A DNA stretch of 64,000 nt, taken from the NCBI GenBank assembly GCA_017304475.1, contig JAFKKV010000013.1:186001-250000 (forward strand). Reading direction: 5' to 3'. This DNA is from Hyphomicrobiales bacterium. Its GTDB lineage: Bacteria; Pseudomonadota; Alphaproteobacteria; Rhizobiales; Phreatobacteraceae. Below, piece by piece: positions 8,351 through 19,591 of the stretch (the stretch's first letter is position 1; each line of letters starts with the position of its first letter). The translations under genes were made by a program, and so were the position numbers. The notes under the pieces are model-generated. The model was not told the origin of the DNA and did not search any database. It was given only the letters and a program-made list of their open reading frames with translations.

Positions 8351-8503
8351 TACCGCATCGCGACATTATGACAAGAGGCAATACACCTCGCTGTCGCGGT
8401 TCTTTTCGCAGGCTTCCCCAGAATGTCCACCGCGTCGCGCTTGCCCCGGCGCGCATGCGCCCTATGCTGCAAGCCCTTGATCCCGGTTCCGTTTCGTGAA
8501 GCC

Positions 8504-9430
8504 ATGCCCACTGACATCCTCTGCTTCGGCGAGCCGCTCGGCGAATTCAACCAGACCAAGCCCGAGGAGCCCGGCTATCTCTTCGGCTTCGGCGGCGATG
8601 TTTCCAATTGCGCCATAGCCGCGGCGCGCTCGGGCGCACGGGTCGGCGTGATCGGCGCTGTGGGCGATGACAGCTTCGGCCGCGCCTTTTTCGAGCTGTG
8701 GCAAAGCGAGGGCATCGACACGAGCTATATGCGGCTCGCCGGCGGCCAGCAGACCGGCCTCTATTTTGTCACCCATGGTCCTGATGGCCACGAATTCACC
8801 TATCGGCGCGCCGGCTCGGCGTCAGCCCGTGTCACCTCCGACGACCTGCCGCTGATGGCGATCCGCACCGCCAAGGTGCTGCATGTGTCGGGCATTTCGC
8901 AGGCCATATCGGACAGCGCCTGCGACGCCGTCTTCGCCGCATTGCAGGCCGCCAAGGCGGCCGGCGTGACGATCTCCTACGACACCAATCTCAGGCTGCG
9001 CCTATGGTCGCTCGAGCGTGCCCAGGCGATCACCAATGCGGCCATGCGGCTTGCCGACATCGCCCTGCCCGGGCTCGACGACGCGCGCCAGCTGACCGGC
9101 CGGGAGACGCCAGACGCGATCGCCGACTTCTACCTGGAAGGCGGTTCGAAGATCGTGGCGCTGACGCTCGGCAAGGATGGCGCGCTGATCGCGACGCCGG
9201 AGGCGCGTCGTATCATCGGCTCGATCCCGGTCACGGCCAAGGATGCGACCGGCGCCGGCGACTGTTTCGACGGCGCCTTCCTCGCCGAATGGCTGGAAAC
9301 CCGCGACCCCTTCCGCGCCGGCCGCTATGCCTGCGCCGCCGCGGCCCTGTCCACGACGGGCTATGGCGCCGTGGCTCCCCTGCCGCGCCGCGCGGCGGTC
9401 CTTCAGGCTCTCGCCGCTGCCGGGACATGA
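8504..9430 (+). CDS. PfkB-family sugar kinase, 2-keto-3-deoxygluconate kinase-like
   Basis: 308 residues. The N-terminal GG motif region (FGFGGDVSNCAIAAARSG) binds the sugar. The C-terminal PfkB signature DATGAGDCFDGAF (residues 247-259) carries the catalytic base D253 and the anion hole. Overall similarity is to KdgK, which phosphorylates 2-keto-3-deoxy-D-gluconate to KDPG; related ribokinases or 5-keto-gluconokinases cannot be excluded. The start at 8504 (MPTDILCFGE) is where family proteins begin; the longer open frame to 8423 lacks similarity. The next gene, a GMC oxidoreductase, begins 3 nt after the stop, so the two are probably cotranscribed, possibly for sugar-acid use. Confidence 0.8.
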   Translation: MPTDILCFGEPLGEFNQTKPEEPGYLFGFGGDVSNCAIAAARSGARVGVIGAVGDDSFGRAFFELWQSEGIDTSYMRLAGGQQTGLYFVTHGPDGHEFTYRRAGSASARVTSDDLPLMAIRTAKVLHVSGISQAISDSACDAVFAALQAAKAAGVTISYDTNLRLRLWSLERAQAITNAAMRLADIALPGLDDARQLTGRETPDAIADFYLEGGSKIVALTLGKDGALIATPEARRIIGSIPVTAKDATGAGDCFDGAFLAEWLETRDPFRAGRYACAAAALSTTGYGAVAPLPRRAAVLQALAAAGT

Positions 9431-9433
9431 CCC

Positions 9434-11137
9434 GTGGCCACCACCGTCGACGTGCTCATCATCGGCGGTGGATCAGCGGGCAGCGTGCTCGCCGCGCGGC
9501 TGTCGGAACGCTCGTCGCGGCAGGTGATGCTGGTCGAAGCCGGGAGTGATCTCGTCGCCGGCAAGCTGCCGAGGGCGGTGGCGAGCCCCTATCCGGGCCG
9601 CGCCTATTTCGATCCCGCTCTCATCTGGCAGGGCCTTCAGGTGACGACCGGCGGAACCGGCCGCAACGATCCCGCCACCCGGCCGACCATGCCCTATACC
9701 CAGGCACGCGTGCTCGGCGGCGGCTCGGCGATCAACGGCATCGGCGCCAACCGCGGTTCTCCCGCCGACTATGACGAATGGGAGGCCGCCGGAGCGGCCG
9801 GCTGGCGCTGGGACAACGTGCTGCCGTTCTTCCGCAAGCTCGAGCGTGATCTCGAACGCGATGACCCGCTGCACGGCAATGCGGGTCCGATCCCGGTCCG
9901 ACGCATTCCCCAGGCGCAGCGCTCCGCGTTCGCGACGGCCGTGGTCGCCGAACTGGCGCGGCGCGGCATCCCGGAACATGCCGACCAGAACGGCGCCTGG
10001 CAGGACGGCGTGTTTCCGCTCGCCGCCAATCTCGACGAGACATTCCGGCGCGTGCCGACGGCGACCGGCTACCTCACGAAGGCGGTGCGGGCGCGACCCA
10101 ACCTGACCATCCTGACCGAGGCCGAGGGCCTGCGCCTGACGCTCGACGGCACGCGGGTCACCGGCGCGGTCATCCGCACGGCCGCGGGCGAACGGACGAT
10201 CGCCGCCGACGAGACGATCCTGGCCTGCGGCGCCCTGCATTCGCCGGTCATGCTGATGCGCTCGGGCATCGGCCCCGGCGAACACCTCGCCGCGCGCGGC
10301 ATCAAGGTTGCGGTCGAGCGCCGCGGCGTCGGACACAATCTGATGGAGCACCCCTCGGCCGGCGTGGCCGCCTTCCTGAAGCCCGGCGCCCGCCAGCCCT
10401 TGCTCAGCCCGCGCCACCATATCCCGGCGATCTGGCGTTATTCGTCGGGTCTCGACGGCACGCCGGCCGGCGACATGCACGTCGCCATCGTCGCGCGCGG
10501 CTCCTGGCACGGCATGGGCCGGCGCATGGGGCTGCTCTATTTCTGGGTCAACAAAGCCTATGGCCGGGGCGAGGTGACGCTCGGCGACGACCCCGCCGGC
10601 CGGCCCCAGGTCGATTTCCGCATGCTGTCGGACGAGCGTGACCGGCTCCGGCTGATGGATGCGATGCGACAGGCCGCCTCGGTGCTGCAGGCGGTGGCCG
10701 CGACCGGCCGCATCGCCGAGCCCCTGCCCGCCCGCATGTCCGACCGCGCCAGGCGCTTCGGCCCGCCGACGCTGCAGAACGCCGTGCTGACCAGCCTCGG
10801 CGGCCTGGCGGTCGACGCCTCCGGGCCTTTTGCGTCGGGCCTGTTTGAACGCCTCGCCGGCGACGGCACCAGGCTCGCCGAGCTCGTCGCCGACGACGCC
10901 GCGCTCTCCGCTTATCTCGACGAGGTCGTCACCGGCGTCTGGCACGCTTCCGGCACCTGCCGCATGGGCCGGGCCGACGACATCCGGGCGGTGACCGACC
11001 ATCAGGGCCGGGTCTATGGTGTCGCCGGCCTGCGCGTCTGCGACGCCTCGCTGTTCCCGACCATCCCCTGCGCCAATATCAACCTGCCGACGATCATGGT
11101 GGCCGAACGGATCGCCAGCATGATCGACGGCGGCTGA
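9434..11137 (+). CDS. GMC-family FAD-dependent oxidoreductase (choline/alcohol dehydrogenase-like)
   Basis: 567 residues from a GTG start 3 nt after the kinase stop. The dinucleotide-binding motif GGGSAGSVLAARLSE is near residues 11-25. GMC signature 1 lies around LGGGSAINGIGANRGSPADYDEW, quoted here only as a landmark, and the C-terminal catalytic His is H504 (WHASGTCRMG) with N550 in the ANINLPT segment as the usual second residue. It oxidises an alcohol or polyol with FAD; the acceptor is unknown. No signal peptide, so it is cytoplasmic. Coupling to a KdgK-like kinase hints at a sugar or sugar-acid substrate. A second, different GMC enzyme begins at 63147. Confidence 0.85.
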   Translation: MATTVDVLIIGGGSAGSVLAARLSERSSRQVMLVEAGSDLVAGKLPRAVASPYPGRAYFDPALIWQGLQVTTGGTGRNDPATRPTMPYTQARVLGGGSAINGIGANRGSPADYDEWEAAGAAGWRWDNVLPFFRKLERDLERDDPLHGNAGPIPVRRIPQAQRSAFATAVVAELARRGIPEHADQNGAWQDGVFPLAANLDETFRRVPTATGYLTKAVRARPNLTILTEAEGLRLTLDGTRVTGAVIRTAAGERTIAADETILACGALHSPVMLMRSGIGPGEHLAARGIKVAVERRGVGHNLMEHPSAGVAAFLKPGARQPLLSPRHHIPAIWRYSSGLDGTPAGDMHVAIVARGSWHGMGRRMGLLYFWVNKAYGRGEVTLGDDPAGRPQVDFRMLSDERDRLRLMDAMRQAASVLQAVAATGRIAEPLPARMSDRARRFGPPTLQNAVLTSLGGLAVDASGPFASGLFERLAGDGTRLAELVADDAALSAYLDEVVTGVWHASGTCRMGRADDIRAVTDHQGRVYGVAGLRVCDASLFPTIPCANINLPTIMVAERIASMIDGG

Positions 11138-11148
11138 GGCTCGCGGCC

Positions 11149-12132
11149 CTATTCGCTGACGCCGCTGGCGCGGATCGGGGCGGCCCATTTATCGATCTCG
11201 CTGCGCACGAAACGCTCGAGATAGGGGCCGCCGCGATGGTCGGGCGTCGTGATGATCGCCCCAAGCCCGGTCAGCCGATCCCGCACCGCCGGCGTATCCA
11301 TCGCCTGGATGGTCGCCGCGCGCAGCCGCTCGACGATCGCCGGCGGCGTGTCCTTGTGCATGAAGAAAGCATTCCAGGTATAGGCCTCGAAACCAGCGAG
11401 ACCCTGCTCCTGGGCGGTCGGCAGGTCCGGCAGTACGCCGGCGCGCGCCGAGGTGAGCGTCGCCAGCGCCTTCACCGTGCCACCCTGGATGTGGGGCAGC
11501 GCGGTCGACGAGATCTCGCACATGAAATCAACCCGGCCGCCGATCAGATCCTGGATGGCCGGCGCCGAGCCGCGATAGGGCACATGGGTCACGCCGGTGG
11601 TGCCGAGCGTGGCGTTCAGGAGCAGGCAGCCGAGATGCACCGCCGAGCCGGCGCCGGCGGACGCGAACTGCATCTTGGCCTGGTTGGCCTTGGTATAGGC
11701 GATGAACTCCTGAAGGCTGGTCGCGGGAAAGTCCTTGCGGGCGATCAGGATCAGCGGCACTTCGGCGATCAGCGTCACCGGCGCGAAATCGGTCGCGGCA
11801 TTGTAGAGCGGGCTCTTGTAGAGGGTCTGGTTGACCGCGTGAGTGCCGACCGTGCCGAGCACGAACTGATAGCCGTCAGGCGCGCCCCGCGAGATGCGCG
11901 CGGTACCGGTCATGCCACCGGCTCCGCCGACATTCTCGACCACCACCTGCTGCCCGAGGATCTGCGACATCTGTTCGGCCATGATCCGGCCGAGCACGTC
12001 GGTCGGGCCGCCGGCCGCGAATGGAATGACCATGGTGACGGGGCGGGTCGGCCAGGTCTGGGCGAAAGCGACGGCAGGTGCGGCGAACAAGGCAAAGGCA
12101 AGGGCAACAAGGCGGAACAGGCGAACGAGCAT
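11149..12132 (-). CDS. Bug-type (TctC) tripartite tricarboxylate transporter binding protein
   Basis: 327 residues with a signal peptide (about 1-25, cut after AFA). The mature N-terminus WPTRPVTMVIPFAAGGPTD is the conserved Bug-family start in which the PFAAGG loop holds the carboxylate of the ligand. IENVGGAGG-like (VENVGGAGGMTG) and HVPYRGSAPA motifs follow. It should bind a small carboxylic or amino acid in the periplasm. No TctA or TctB membrane subunits are nearby, so it is an orphan binding protein, as is common in this family. Start ATG 12132 follows GGAGG by 5 nt; the adjacent TTG is not needed. The aspartate dehydrogenase gene is divergent. Confidence 0.88.
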   Translation of the reverse strand: MLVRLFRLVALAFALFAAPAVAFAQTWPTRPVTMVIPFAAGGPTDVLGRIMAEQMSQILGQQVVVENVGGAGGMTGTARISRGAPDGYQFVLGTVGTHAVNQTLYKSPLYNAATDFAPVTLIAEVPLILIARKDFPATSLQEFIAYTKANQAKMQFASAGAGSAVHLGCLLLNATLGTTGVTHVPYRGSAPAIQDLIGGRVDFMCEISSTALPHIQGGTVKALATLTSARAGVLPDLPTAQEQGLAGFEAYTWNAFFMHKDTPPAIVERLRAATIQAMDTPAVRDRLTGLGAIITTPDHRGGPYLERFVRSEIDKWAAPIRASGVSE

Positions 12133-12287
12133 CAAGGCCTCCTTTGCGGGTCATCGAGATCATGGCGCAGGACCGTCAAGCTTCAAGGCCTCGAGGCTGA
12201 CGACAGGGCATGACGGCCATGAGAACGGGGACTGGTCCCGCCGCCAGGAGTGCTTATGGTGCCTGCCCACTTCAGCGAGAACCGACC

Positions 12288-13097
12288 ATGACCACCACAC
12301 GCATCGCTATCGCCGGCCTCGGCGCCATCGGCAAGACCTTGGCGAAGCGCATCGCCGGCGGCACCATTCCGGGCACCTCGCTTGCCTGCATCGCCTCGGG
12401 CGACGCCGCCAAGGCACGCGCCTGGCTCGACAGCGAGGGCATCGCCGCTCCGGTGGTCGATCTCACAGCCTTCCCCGACCATGCGGATCTCGCGGTCGAA
12501 TGTGCGCCGTCGGCGATCATCGAGGAGATCTGCACGCCCATGCTGAAGGCCGGCAAGACGGTCATGGTGCTGTCCTGCGGCGCGCTGCTGCCGCGCCCCC
12601 ATCTGATCGAGCTCGCCAAGGCCCATGGCGGCCAGATCATCGTGCCGACGGGCGCGCTGCTCGGCCTCGACGCGGTGACGGCTGCGGCCGAAGGCACCAT
12701 CCATTCGGTCAAGATGACCACACGCAAGCCGCCGCGCGGCCTGGTCGGCGCGCCCTATCTGGTCGAGAAGGGCCTCGACATGGACAAGATCACCGAACCG
12801 ACGCTGATCTTCTCCGGCTCGGCGCGTGACGCCGCCAAGGGCTTCCCGGCCAATGTCAATGTGGCGGTGGCCCTGTCGCTGGCCGGCATCGGCCCGGACA
12901 AGACGACTATCGAGATCTGGGCCGACCCGTCGGTGACACGCAACTGCCATTCGATCGAGGTCGACGCGGATTCGGCCAAGCTGTCCCTGGCCATCGAGAA
13001 CATCCCGTCGGAGAACCCGAAAACCGGCCGGATCACCGCGCTCTCGGTGATCGCGGCGCTCAGGAAGCTGCGCGCGCCGCTCAGGGTCGGGACGTGA
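12288..13097 (+). CDS. nadX: L-aspartate dehydrogenase
   Basis: 269 residues. The NAD-binding loop GLGAIGK is at residues 10-16. TTRKPP (144-149), FPANVNVA (186-193), H221 (catalytic histidine position) and NPKTG (243-247) match the DUF108 aspartate dehydrogenase family. It converts L-aspartate and NAD(P)+ to iminoaspartate (EC 1.4.1.21), which can feed quinolinate and NAD synthesis, or deaminate aspartate to oxaloacetate in catabolism. No nadA/nadC neighbours are present. It lies divergent from a Bug binding protein, an arrangement that suggests amino- or dicarboxylic-acid use. The start at 12288 gives the Rossmann fold at the N-terminus; a longer frame to 12210 has no family support. Confidence 0.85.
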   Translation: MTTTRIAIAGLGAIGKTLAKRIAGGTIPGTSLACIASGDAAKARAWLDSEGIAAPVVDLTAFPDHADLAVECAPSAIIEEICTPMLKAGKTVMVLSCGALLPRPHLIELAKAHGGQIIVPTGALLGLDAVTAAAEGTIHSVKMTTRKPPRGLVGAPYLVEKGLDMDKITEPTLIFSGSARDAAKGFPANVNVAVALSLAGIGPDKTTIEIWADPSVTRNCHSIEVDADSAKLSLAIENIPSENPKTGRITALSVIAALRKLRAPLRVGT

Positions 13098-13163
13098 TGG
13101 GGCGTTCGCGCTCTATTCTCAGCTGACCAATAGCCAAGGCGCGAGGGCTGCGGGCCAGGCACT

Positions 13164-13344
13164 GACGTCACCCCCGGCCGAGCGCAGCGAGGGGAAGGGG
13201 GTCCAGGGGTTGCAGAGCTCCGGCCCCAACACCGCGAAACACCTGAATGCATACACCGCGAGGGCGGCCTGTTGGCCCCTGGACCCCCTTCCCCTCGCCT
13301 CCGCAGAAGCAAGCGCTTCTGCTCCGGCTCGGCCGGGGGTGACG
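13164..13344. repeat. Inverted repeat doublet, family R2, in a 348-nt gene-free stretch
   Basis: Arm 1 (13164-13209) reads GACGTCACCCCCGGCCGAG and continues to AGGGGGTCCAGGGG. Arm 2 (13276-13344) is its reverse complement but carries about 24 extra nt forming an inner hairpin around AGAAGC-AAGC-GCTTCT. Spacer 66 nt. It lies between nadX (ends 13097) and the dppC-like gene (ends 13446), which converge, so it may also stop transcription. No gene is seen in 13098-13445. Confidence 0.75.
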
Positions 13345-13445
13345 TGGAGGATGTGCCGGCAACCGAGCACCGCGCGTCAACCGCGTACCTCCCAGACACC
13401 ATGCACCCAGCGCCGCGCCAAGCCGCGACGCCGACAGCCCTCCGC

Positions 13446-14333
13446 TCACAGCTTGAAGCGTGGATCCAGGTGGTCGCGCAGGGCGTCGCCGAACAGGTTG
13501 AAGGCGAAGACCGACAGCGAGATGGCGAGGCCGGGGAAGATGATCATCCAGGGGGCCTCGCGGTAGAAGTCGGCGGCATTGCCGGCGAGCATCAGGCCCC
13601 AGGCCGGTGTCGGTTCGGTGACCCCGAGGCCGAGGAACGACAGCGACGCCTCGAGCAGGATCGCCTGCGCCACGAAGGCGGTGAACATGATAATGAAGGG
13701 CGCGAAGACATTCGGCACCATGTGCTTCAGCACGATGCGCTGGTGGGTGAAGCCGGCCGCCCTGGCCGCGTCGATATAGGGCATCTCGCGCACCGACAGC
13801 GCCGCCGAGCGGACCACGCGCGCCACCTTCGGAATGATCGGGATGGCGATGGCGACGACCAGGTTGAAGTCGACGCCGCCGACGCTGCGCTTGCCGAGCA
13901 TGGCCACCACCACCACGGCCAGCACGATGATCGGGAAGGACAGGAGCACGTCGATGAAGCGGCTGACATAGAAGTCGAACCGGCCGCCGAAATAGCCCTG
14001 CACCACGCCGATCAGGCCGCCGATGATCGAACCCAGCAGCGAGGACAGGATGCCGATCACCAGCGCCGTGCGCGCGCCATAGACCACCCGCGAGAACACG
14101 CAGCGGCCCATATTGTCAGTGCCGAACGGATATTGCCAGCTCGGCGGCATGAGCAGCGCGCCGAAGTCGAGGCTGAAGGGATCGTTGGGCACGATCCAGT
14201 CGGCGAAGACGCTCGCCAGGATGAGCACGGCGATGAAGGCGAGACAGGCCGCGCCGACCGGCTGCGCCTTGGCGAAGGCCAGCAGCGCATTGGGACGGCG
14301 AGCCGGGACCTGCGGGATGGCGAGGGTCATCAT
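13446..14333 (-). CDS. ABC transporter permease, DppC/OppC type
   Basis: 295 residues with an N-terminal span near residues 30-50 and a C-terminal BPD_transp_1 domain with about five spans. The EAA loop that contacts the ATPase is visible as IDAARAAGFTHQRIVLKHMV. It forms the inner-membrane channel with the DppB-like partner, whose stop overlaps this start by 4 nt (ATGA). The operon, reading on the minus strand, is ATPase fusion, binding protein, DppB, DppC, one complete dipeptide/oligopeptide/nickel-class importer. The substrate is not determined by sequence. Converges with nadX. Confidence 0.9.
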   Translation of the reverse strand: MMTLAIPQVPARRPNALLAFAKAQPVGAACLAFIAVLILASVFADWIVPNDPFSLDFGALLMPPSWQYPFGTDNMGRCVFSRVVYGARTALVIGILSSLLGSIIGGLIGVVQGYFGGRFDFYVSRFIDVLLSFPIIVLAVVVVAMLGKRSVGGVDFNLVVAIAIPIIPKVARVVRSAALSVREMPYIDAARAAGFTHQRIVLKHMVPNVFAPFIIMFTAFVAQAILLEASLSFLGLGVTEPTPAWGLMLAGNAADFYREAPWMIIFPGLAISLSVFAFNLFGDALRDHLDPRFKL

Positions 14334-15289
14334 TTGCCTCCGTAGCGAATGCGCGGATCGAGCCAGGCATAAGCGAGGTCGACGATCAGATTGGTCACGA
14401 TGAAGACCACCGCGATCACCATGACGATGCCCTGCACCATGGTGAAGTCGGAGCGCGTCACCGCCTGGACGAAGAGACGGCCGAGGCCGTTCAGGTTGAA
14501 CACCTGCTCGGTGACGACGAGGCCGCCGATGAGGAAGGCGAATTCGAGCCCGATGACGGTCACCGCCGGCAGCATGGCATTGCGCAGCGCATGGCGGCCG
14601 ACGACCAGGCGCTCATAGACGCCCTTGGCGCGGGCGGTGCGGATATAGTCCTCGCGCATGACCTCGACGATGGAGGAGCGCACCATGCGGGCGAGCACCG
14701 CCGAGAAGCGGTAGCCAACCGCCAGCGCCGGCCAGATTAACTGCGAGAGATTGGCCAGCGGATCCTGCCAGATCGGCACATATTGCATTGGCGGGATCCA
14801 GTTGAAGGCGAATAGCAGCCCGACGATGATCATCATGCCGAGCCAGAACGACGGGATCGCCAGTCCGCCGATCGTCACGATGCGGATGGCCTGATCGATC
14901 CAGGTGTCCTTGTAGAGCGCCGACAAAGTGCCGAGCGGCAAGGCGATGAGAATGGCGATGATGGTCGCCATGATCGCGACCTGCAGGGTCAGGCCGAGGC
15001 GGCCGGCGATCTCTTGGGTCACCGGCTGCTCGGTCCACATCGACTTGCCGAGGTCGAAAGTGACGAGCCCGACCATCCAGCCGCCGAATTGCTGATAGAG
15101 CGGCTTGTCGAGGCCGAGGCGCACACGCTCGGCCTCGACCTGCTCGACCGTCGGCGCGCCGCCGTCGCCGCGCATCTTCAGTTCGACGATGTCGCCGGGC
15201 ACCACGCGCAGCATGAGGAAGATCAGCACCGCCACCCCGAGCAAGGTCGGGATCATGGTCAGGATGCGTTTGGCGAGATAGGCGCCCAT
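14330..15289 (-). CDS. ABC transporter permease, DppB/OppB type
   Basis: 319 residues, with an N-terminal span (about 9-30), a periplasmic loop to about residue 95, then a BPD_transp_1 domain. The EAA loop reads YIRTARAKGVYERLVVGRHA. It pairs with the DppC-like subunit, 4-nt overlap. The gap of 124 nt from the binding-protein gene upstream holds a palindrome (15355-15370) that could lower permease expression relative to the binding protein. GC-rich, with no anomalies. Confidence 0.9.
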   Translation of the reverse strand: MGAYLAKRILTMIPTLLGVAVLIFLMLRVVPGDIVELKMRGDGGAPTVEQVEAERVRLGLDKPLYQQFGGWMVGLVTFDLGKSMWTEQPVTQEIAGRLGLTLQVAIMATIIAILIALPLGTLSALYKDTWIDQAIRIVTIGGLAIPSFWLGMMIIVGLLFAFNWIPPMQYVPIWQDPLANLSQLIWPALAVGYRFSAVLARMVRSSIVEVMREDYIRTARAKGVYERLVVGRHALRNAMLPAVTVIGLEFAFLIGGLVVTEQVFNLNGLGRLFVQAVTRSDFTMVQGIVMVIAVVFIVTNLIVDLAYAWLDPRIRYGGK

Positions 15290-15354
15290 GGCGAATTCTC
15301 ACAGTTCACTGACCCTTCGCCTCACGCGCGGTCAGGATGCCCTTGACGACCCCC

Positions 15355-15370
15355 GGCCCGTCGACGGGCC
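15355..15370. promoter_or_regulatory. Perfect 16-nt palindrome between binding-protein and permease genes
   Basis: GGCCCGTCGACGGGCC, self-complementary over its full length, lies 43 nt after the binding-protein stop (minus strand). In periplasmic-binding-protein operons such hairpins often protect the upstream mRNA and reduce read-through to the permeases. That role is inferred here. Confidence 0.35.
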
Positions 15371-15413
15371 AGGGACAAGGAGGCGGCACGGGACAGCGGA
15401 AGTCGGGCCGCCG

Positions 15414-17003
15414 TCAGTTGGTCGCCGGTGCCAGCCAGACGTCGACCAGATCCTGGCCATGGACATGGCTCGGCGACATGTTCCAGCCCATCACGCGGGC
15501 ATCCATGGCGACCAGCCTGTTCCACCACAGGAACGGCACCTGATTGGCCTGTTCCATCACCCGCTTCTCGAAGGCGCGGATCAACTGGGTGCGGGCCTGG
15601 ACATTGGTCTCGCGGGTGATCCGCTCGAAGGTCTGGTCAAGCTCGCGGTCGATGCCCTTGGACGGGTTTTCCGGCGACTTGTCCGCCGAGATATAGCGCA
15701 GCAGCGTATAGGTCGGGTCTTCCAGCACCTGGTTCTGGAAATCCAGCGCGACGTCGAAATTGCCCGAGCGCACGGCCTGGACATAGGGGCTGGTCTCGAG
15801 CTGGCGATGCTCGACGGTGACGCCGATCTGGCGCCACTGATCGACCAGGAAGATGCCGGCGGGCGTATAGGGCTGCGGCACCGCCCGGTTGACCAGGGCG
15901 AAGGTCAGGTTGGAGACGCCCGCCTCGGCGAGCAGCTTGCGCGCCTCGGCGCGGGAAGCGGCGATGTCGCGGCCGAAGCCCGGCAAGGCTGCGAGCTCTT
16001 CAGCGGAAGCCGAGAACGGCGCGCCGGGACGCACCAGGCCGCCGACCGCGCGCAGGATCGAGGTCCGGCGCAGACCGGCGCTGCCGGCATTGCGGTCGAT
16101 CGCCATGGACAAGGCGCGGCGCACCCGCGCGTCGTTGAACGGCGGCTTCTCGGTGTTGAAGGCGACGATCAGTCCGGTCGACCAGGTCGCCTCGTAGAAC
16201 TTGACCTTGTTGCCCAGCGCCTGTTCCAGACGGGTCCGGTCGGCCGGGCCGACAGTGCGGAACTCGGCCTGGATCTGACCGCCCTGCATGGCGTTCAGCA
16301 TGGCGGTCGCCTGCGGAATGAAGGCGATGCGGAAGCCGTCGAGATAGGGCCGCCCCTCGACGAAATATTTGTCGTAGCGCTGACCGACCAGATGCGAGCC
16401 GCGGACATGCTCGACGAAACGGAAGGCGCCCGAGCCGAGAATGTTCTGCACCGGGAAGCGCGGATCCTGGGCGAGCTTGGCGGCCGAATAGACGCAGTTA
16501 TAGGGGCTCGCGAAATTCTGCAGCATGGCCGGATTGGCGGCCGACAGCTTGAAGATCACCTGGGTCGGCGACGGCGTCTCGATCGAGGCGATATCGGCGA
16601 AGGTCGCCTGGCGCAGCGACACCACGCCGGCCGGCGGATTTCTCAGCCGCTCATAGGTCGCCTTGATATCGGCCGAGGTGAGCGGCGAACCGTCATGGAA
16701 GGTGATGCCAGGATTGAGCTCGAACGTATAGGTCAGGCCGTCGGCCGAGACGTTCCAGGCCTTGGCGAGGTCGCCCTTCACCTCCGGATATCGCGACATG
16801 TCGAATTTGAGCAGGGTCGAATAGAACGGCCCGACCGACTGGACCACCACATAAGTTTCGTGGGCATGGCAGTCATAGTTGGGCGGATCGGAGACCACGG
16901 CGAAATTCAGCGTGCCGCCGCGCGCCGGCTGCGGCGTCTGCGCGAAGGCCGCGGTGGCCGTGGTCAAGGCGAGGGCGAGCCCCAGGGCGAGATGTCGGAT
17001 CAT
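15414..17003 (-). CDS. ABC transporter substrate-binding protein, family 5 (dipeptide type)
   Basis: 529 residues with a signal peptide (MIRHLALGLALALTTATAAFAQ, cut near residue 22). SBP_bac_5 features follow: GGTLNFAV, the LAKAWNVSADGLTYTFELNPG segment, FHDGSPLTSADI, and RVRRALSMAIDRN in the second half. The start at 17003 follows GGAGG by about 9 nt; the open frame continuing upstream runs into the ATPase gene in another phase and is not coding. First-positioned partner of the DppB/DppC permeases. Close homologues are often annotated as oligopeptide, nickel or glutathione binders, so the ligand is open. The neighbouring glyoxylate-type enzymes suggest a small catabolic substrate. Confidence 0.88.
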   Translation of the reverse strand: MIRHLALGLALALTTATAAFAQTPQPARGGTLNFAVVSDPPNYDCHAHETYVVVQSVGPFYSTLLKFDMSRYPEVKGDLAKAWNVSADGLTYTFELNPGITFHDGSPLTSADIKATYERLRNPPAGVVSLRQATFADIASIETPSPTQVIFKLSAANPAMLQNFASPYNCVYSAAKLAQDPRFPVQNILGSGAFRFVEHVRGSHLVGQRYDKYFVEGRPYLDGFRIAFIPQATAMLNAMQGGQIQAEFRTVGPADRTRLEQALGNKVKFYEATWSTGLIVAFNTEKPPFNDARVRRALSMAIDRNAGSAGLRRTSILRAVGGLVRPGAPFSASAEELAALPGFGRDIAASRAEARKLLAEAGVSNLTFALVNRAVPQPYTPAGIFLVDQWRQIGVTVEHRQLETSPYVQAVRSGNFDVALDFQNQVLEDPTYTLLRYISADKSPENPSKGIDRELDQTFERITRETNVQARTQLIRAFEKRVMEQANQVPFLWWNRLVAMDARVMGWNMSPSHVHGQDLVDVWLAPATN

Positions 17004-17089
17004 CAGATGTCTTCCTCCAGAATTCAGCGGCTTGAAGCCGTCTTGTCGGGATGATGGATGGTTGAGCGGGATCGGTCGACGCGTAAACC

Positions 17090-19165
<2,076 letters not shown>

Positions 19166-19296
19166 CACATTGTCCTCGCCTGGAAGTTCTTTTTTGTTTT
19201 GTTGGTCGGATTCTAGATCCGCCGACCCGGAATTCAAATGACTGGTTCGCCGGGACCGGCCTCCGGCCAATCACCACCCACCCGAACAAGCACCCT

Positions 19297-19477
19297 ACGT
19301 CATCCCCGGCGAGCCCGTAGGGCGAGGGAAGGGGATCCAGGAGCCGGTAGGCTGCCCTTTCAGCGCAAGAACCGGACACCGCGGTAATCTCATCCTGCGG
19401 CTGTCTCAGCGCCACGGTTCGGCCTAGCGACTCCTGGATCCCCTTCCCTCGCCCTACGGGCTCGCCGGGGATGACGT
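19297..19477. repeat. Perfect 47-bp inverted repeat, family R3, in a 426-nt gene-free stretch
   Basis: Arm 1 (19297-19343, starts ACGTCATCCCCGGCGAGC) and arm 2 (19431-19477, starts CTCCTGGATCCCCTTCCC) are exact reverse complements over 47 nt with an 87-nt spacer. The element sits between the FAD/Fe-S dehydrogenase stop and the ABC ATPase start, both on the minus strand, so any shared transcript would fold into a very stable hairpin. Translated, it gives the VIPGEPVGRGKGIQES peptide common to repeats in related genomes. No gene seen in 19166-19591. Confidence 0.9.
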
Positions 19478-19591
19478 CGTGAACTTTCCGGCAGTCACCC
19501 GACGCGCTTCGCCGGTGTTTCAGGCGCGCATTGTACGTCCACCATCCCCCAATGGGCTCCCGCGTGATGACGTCCTGCGCGCGGTGAAGCG

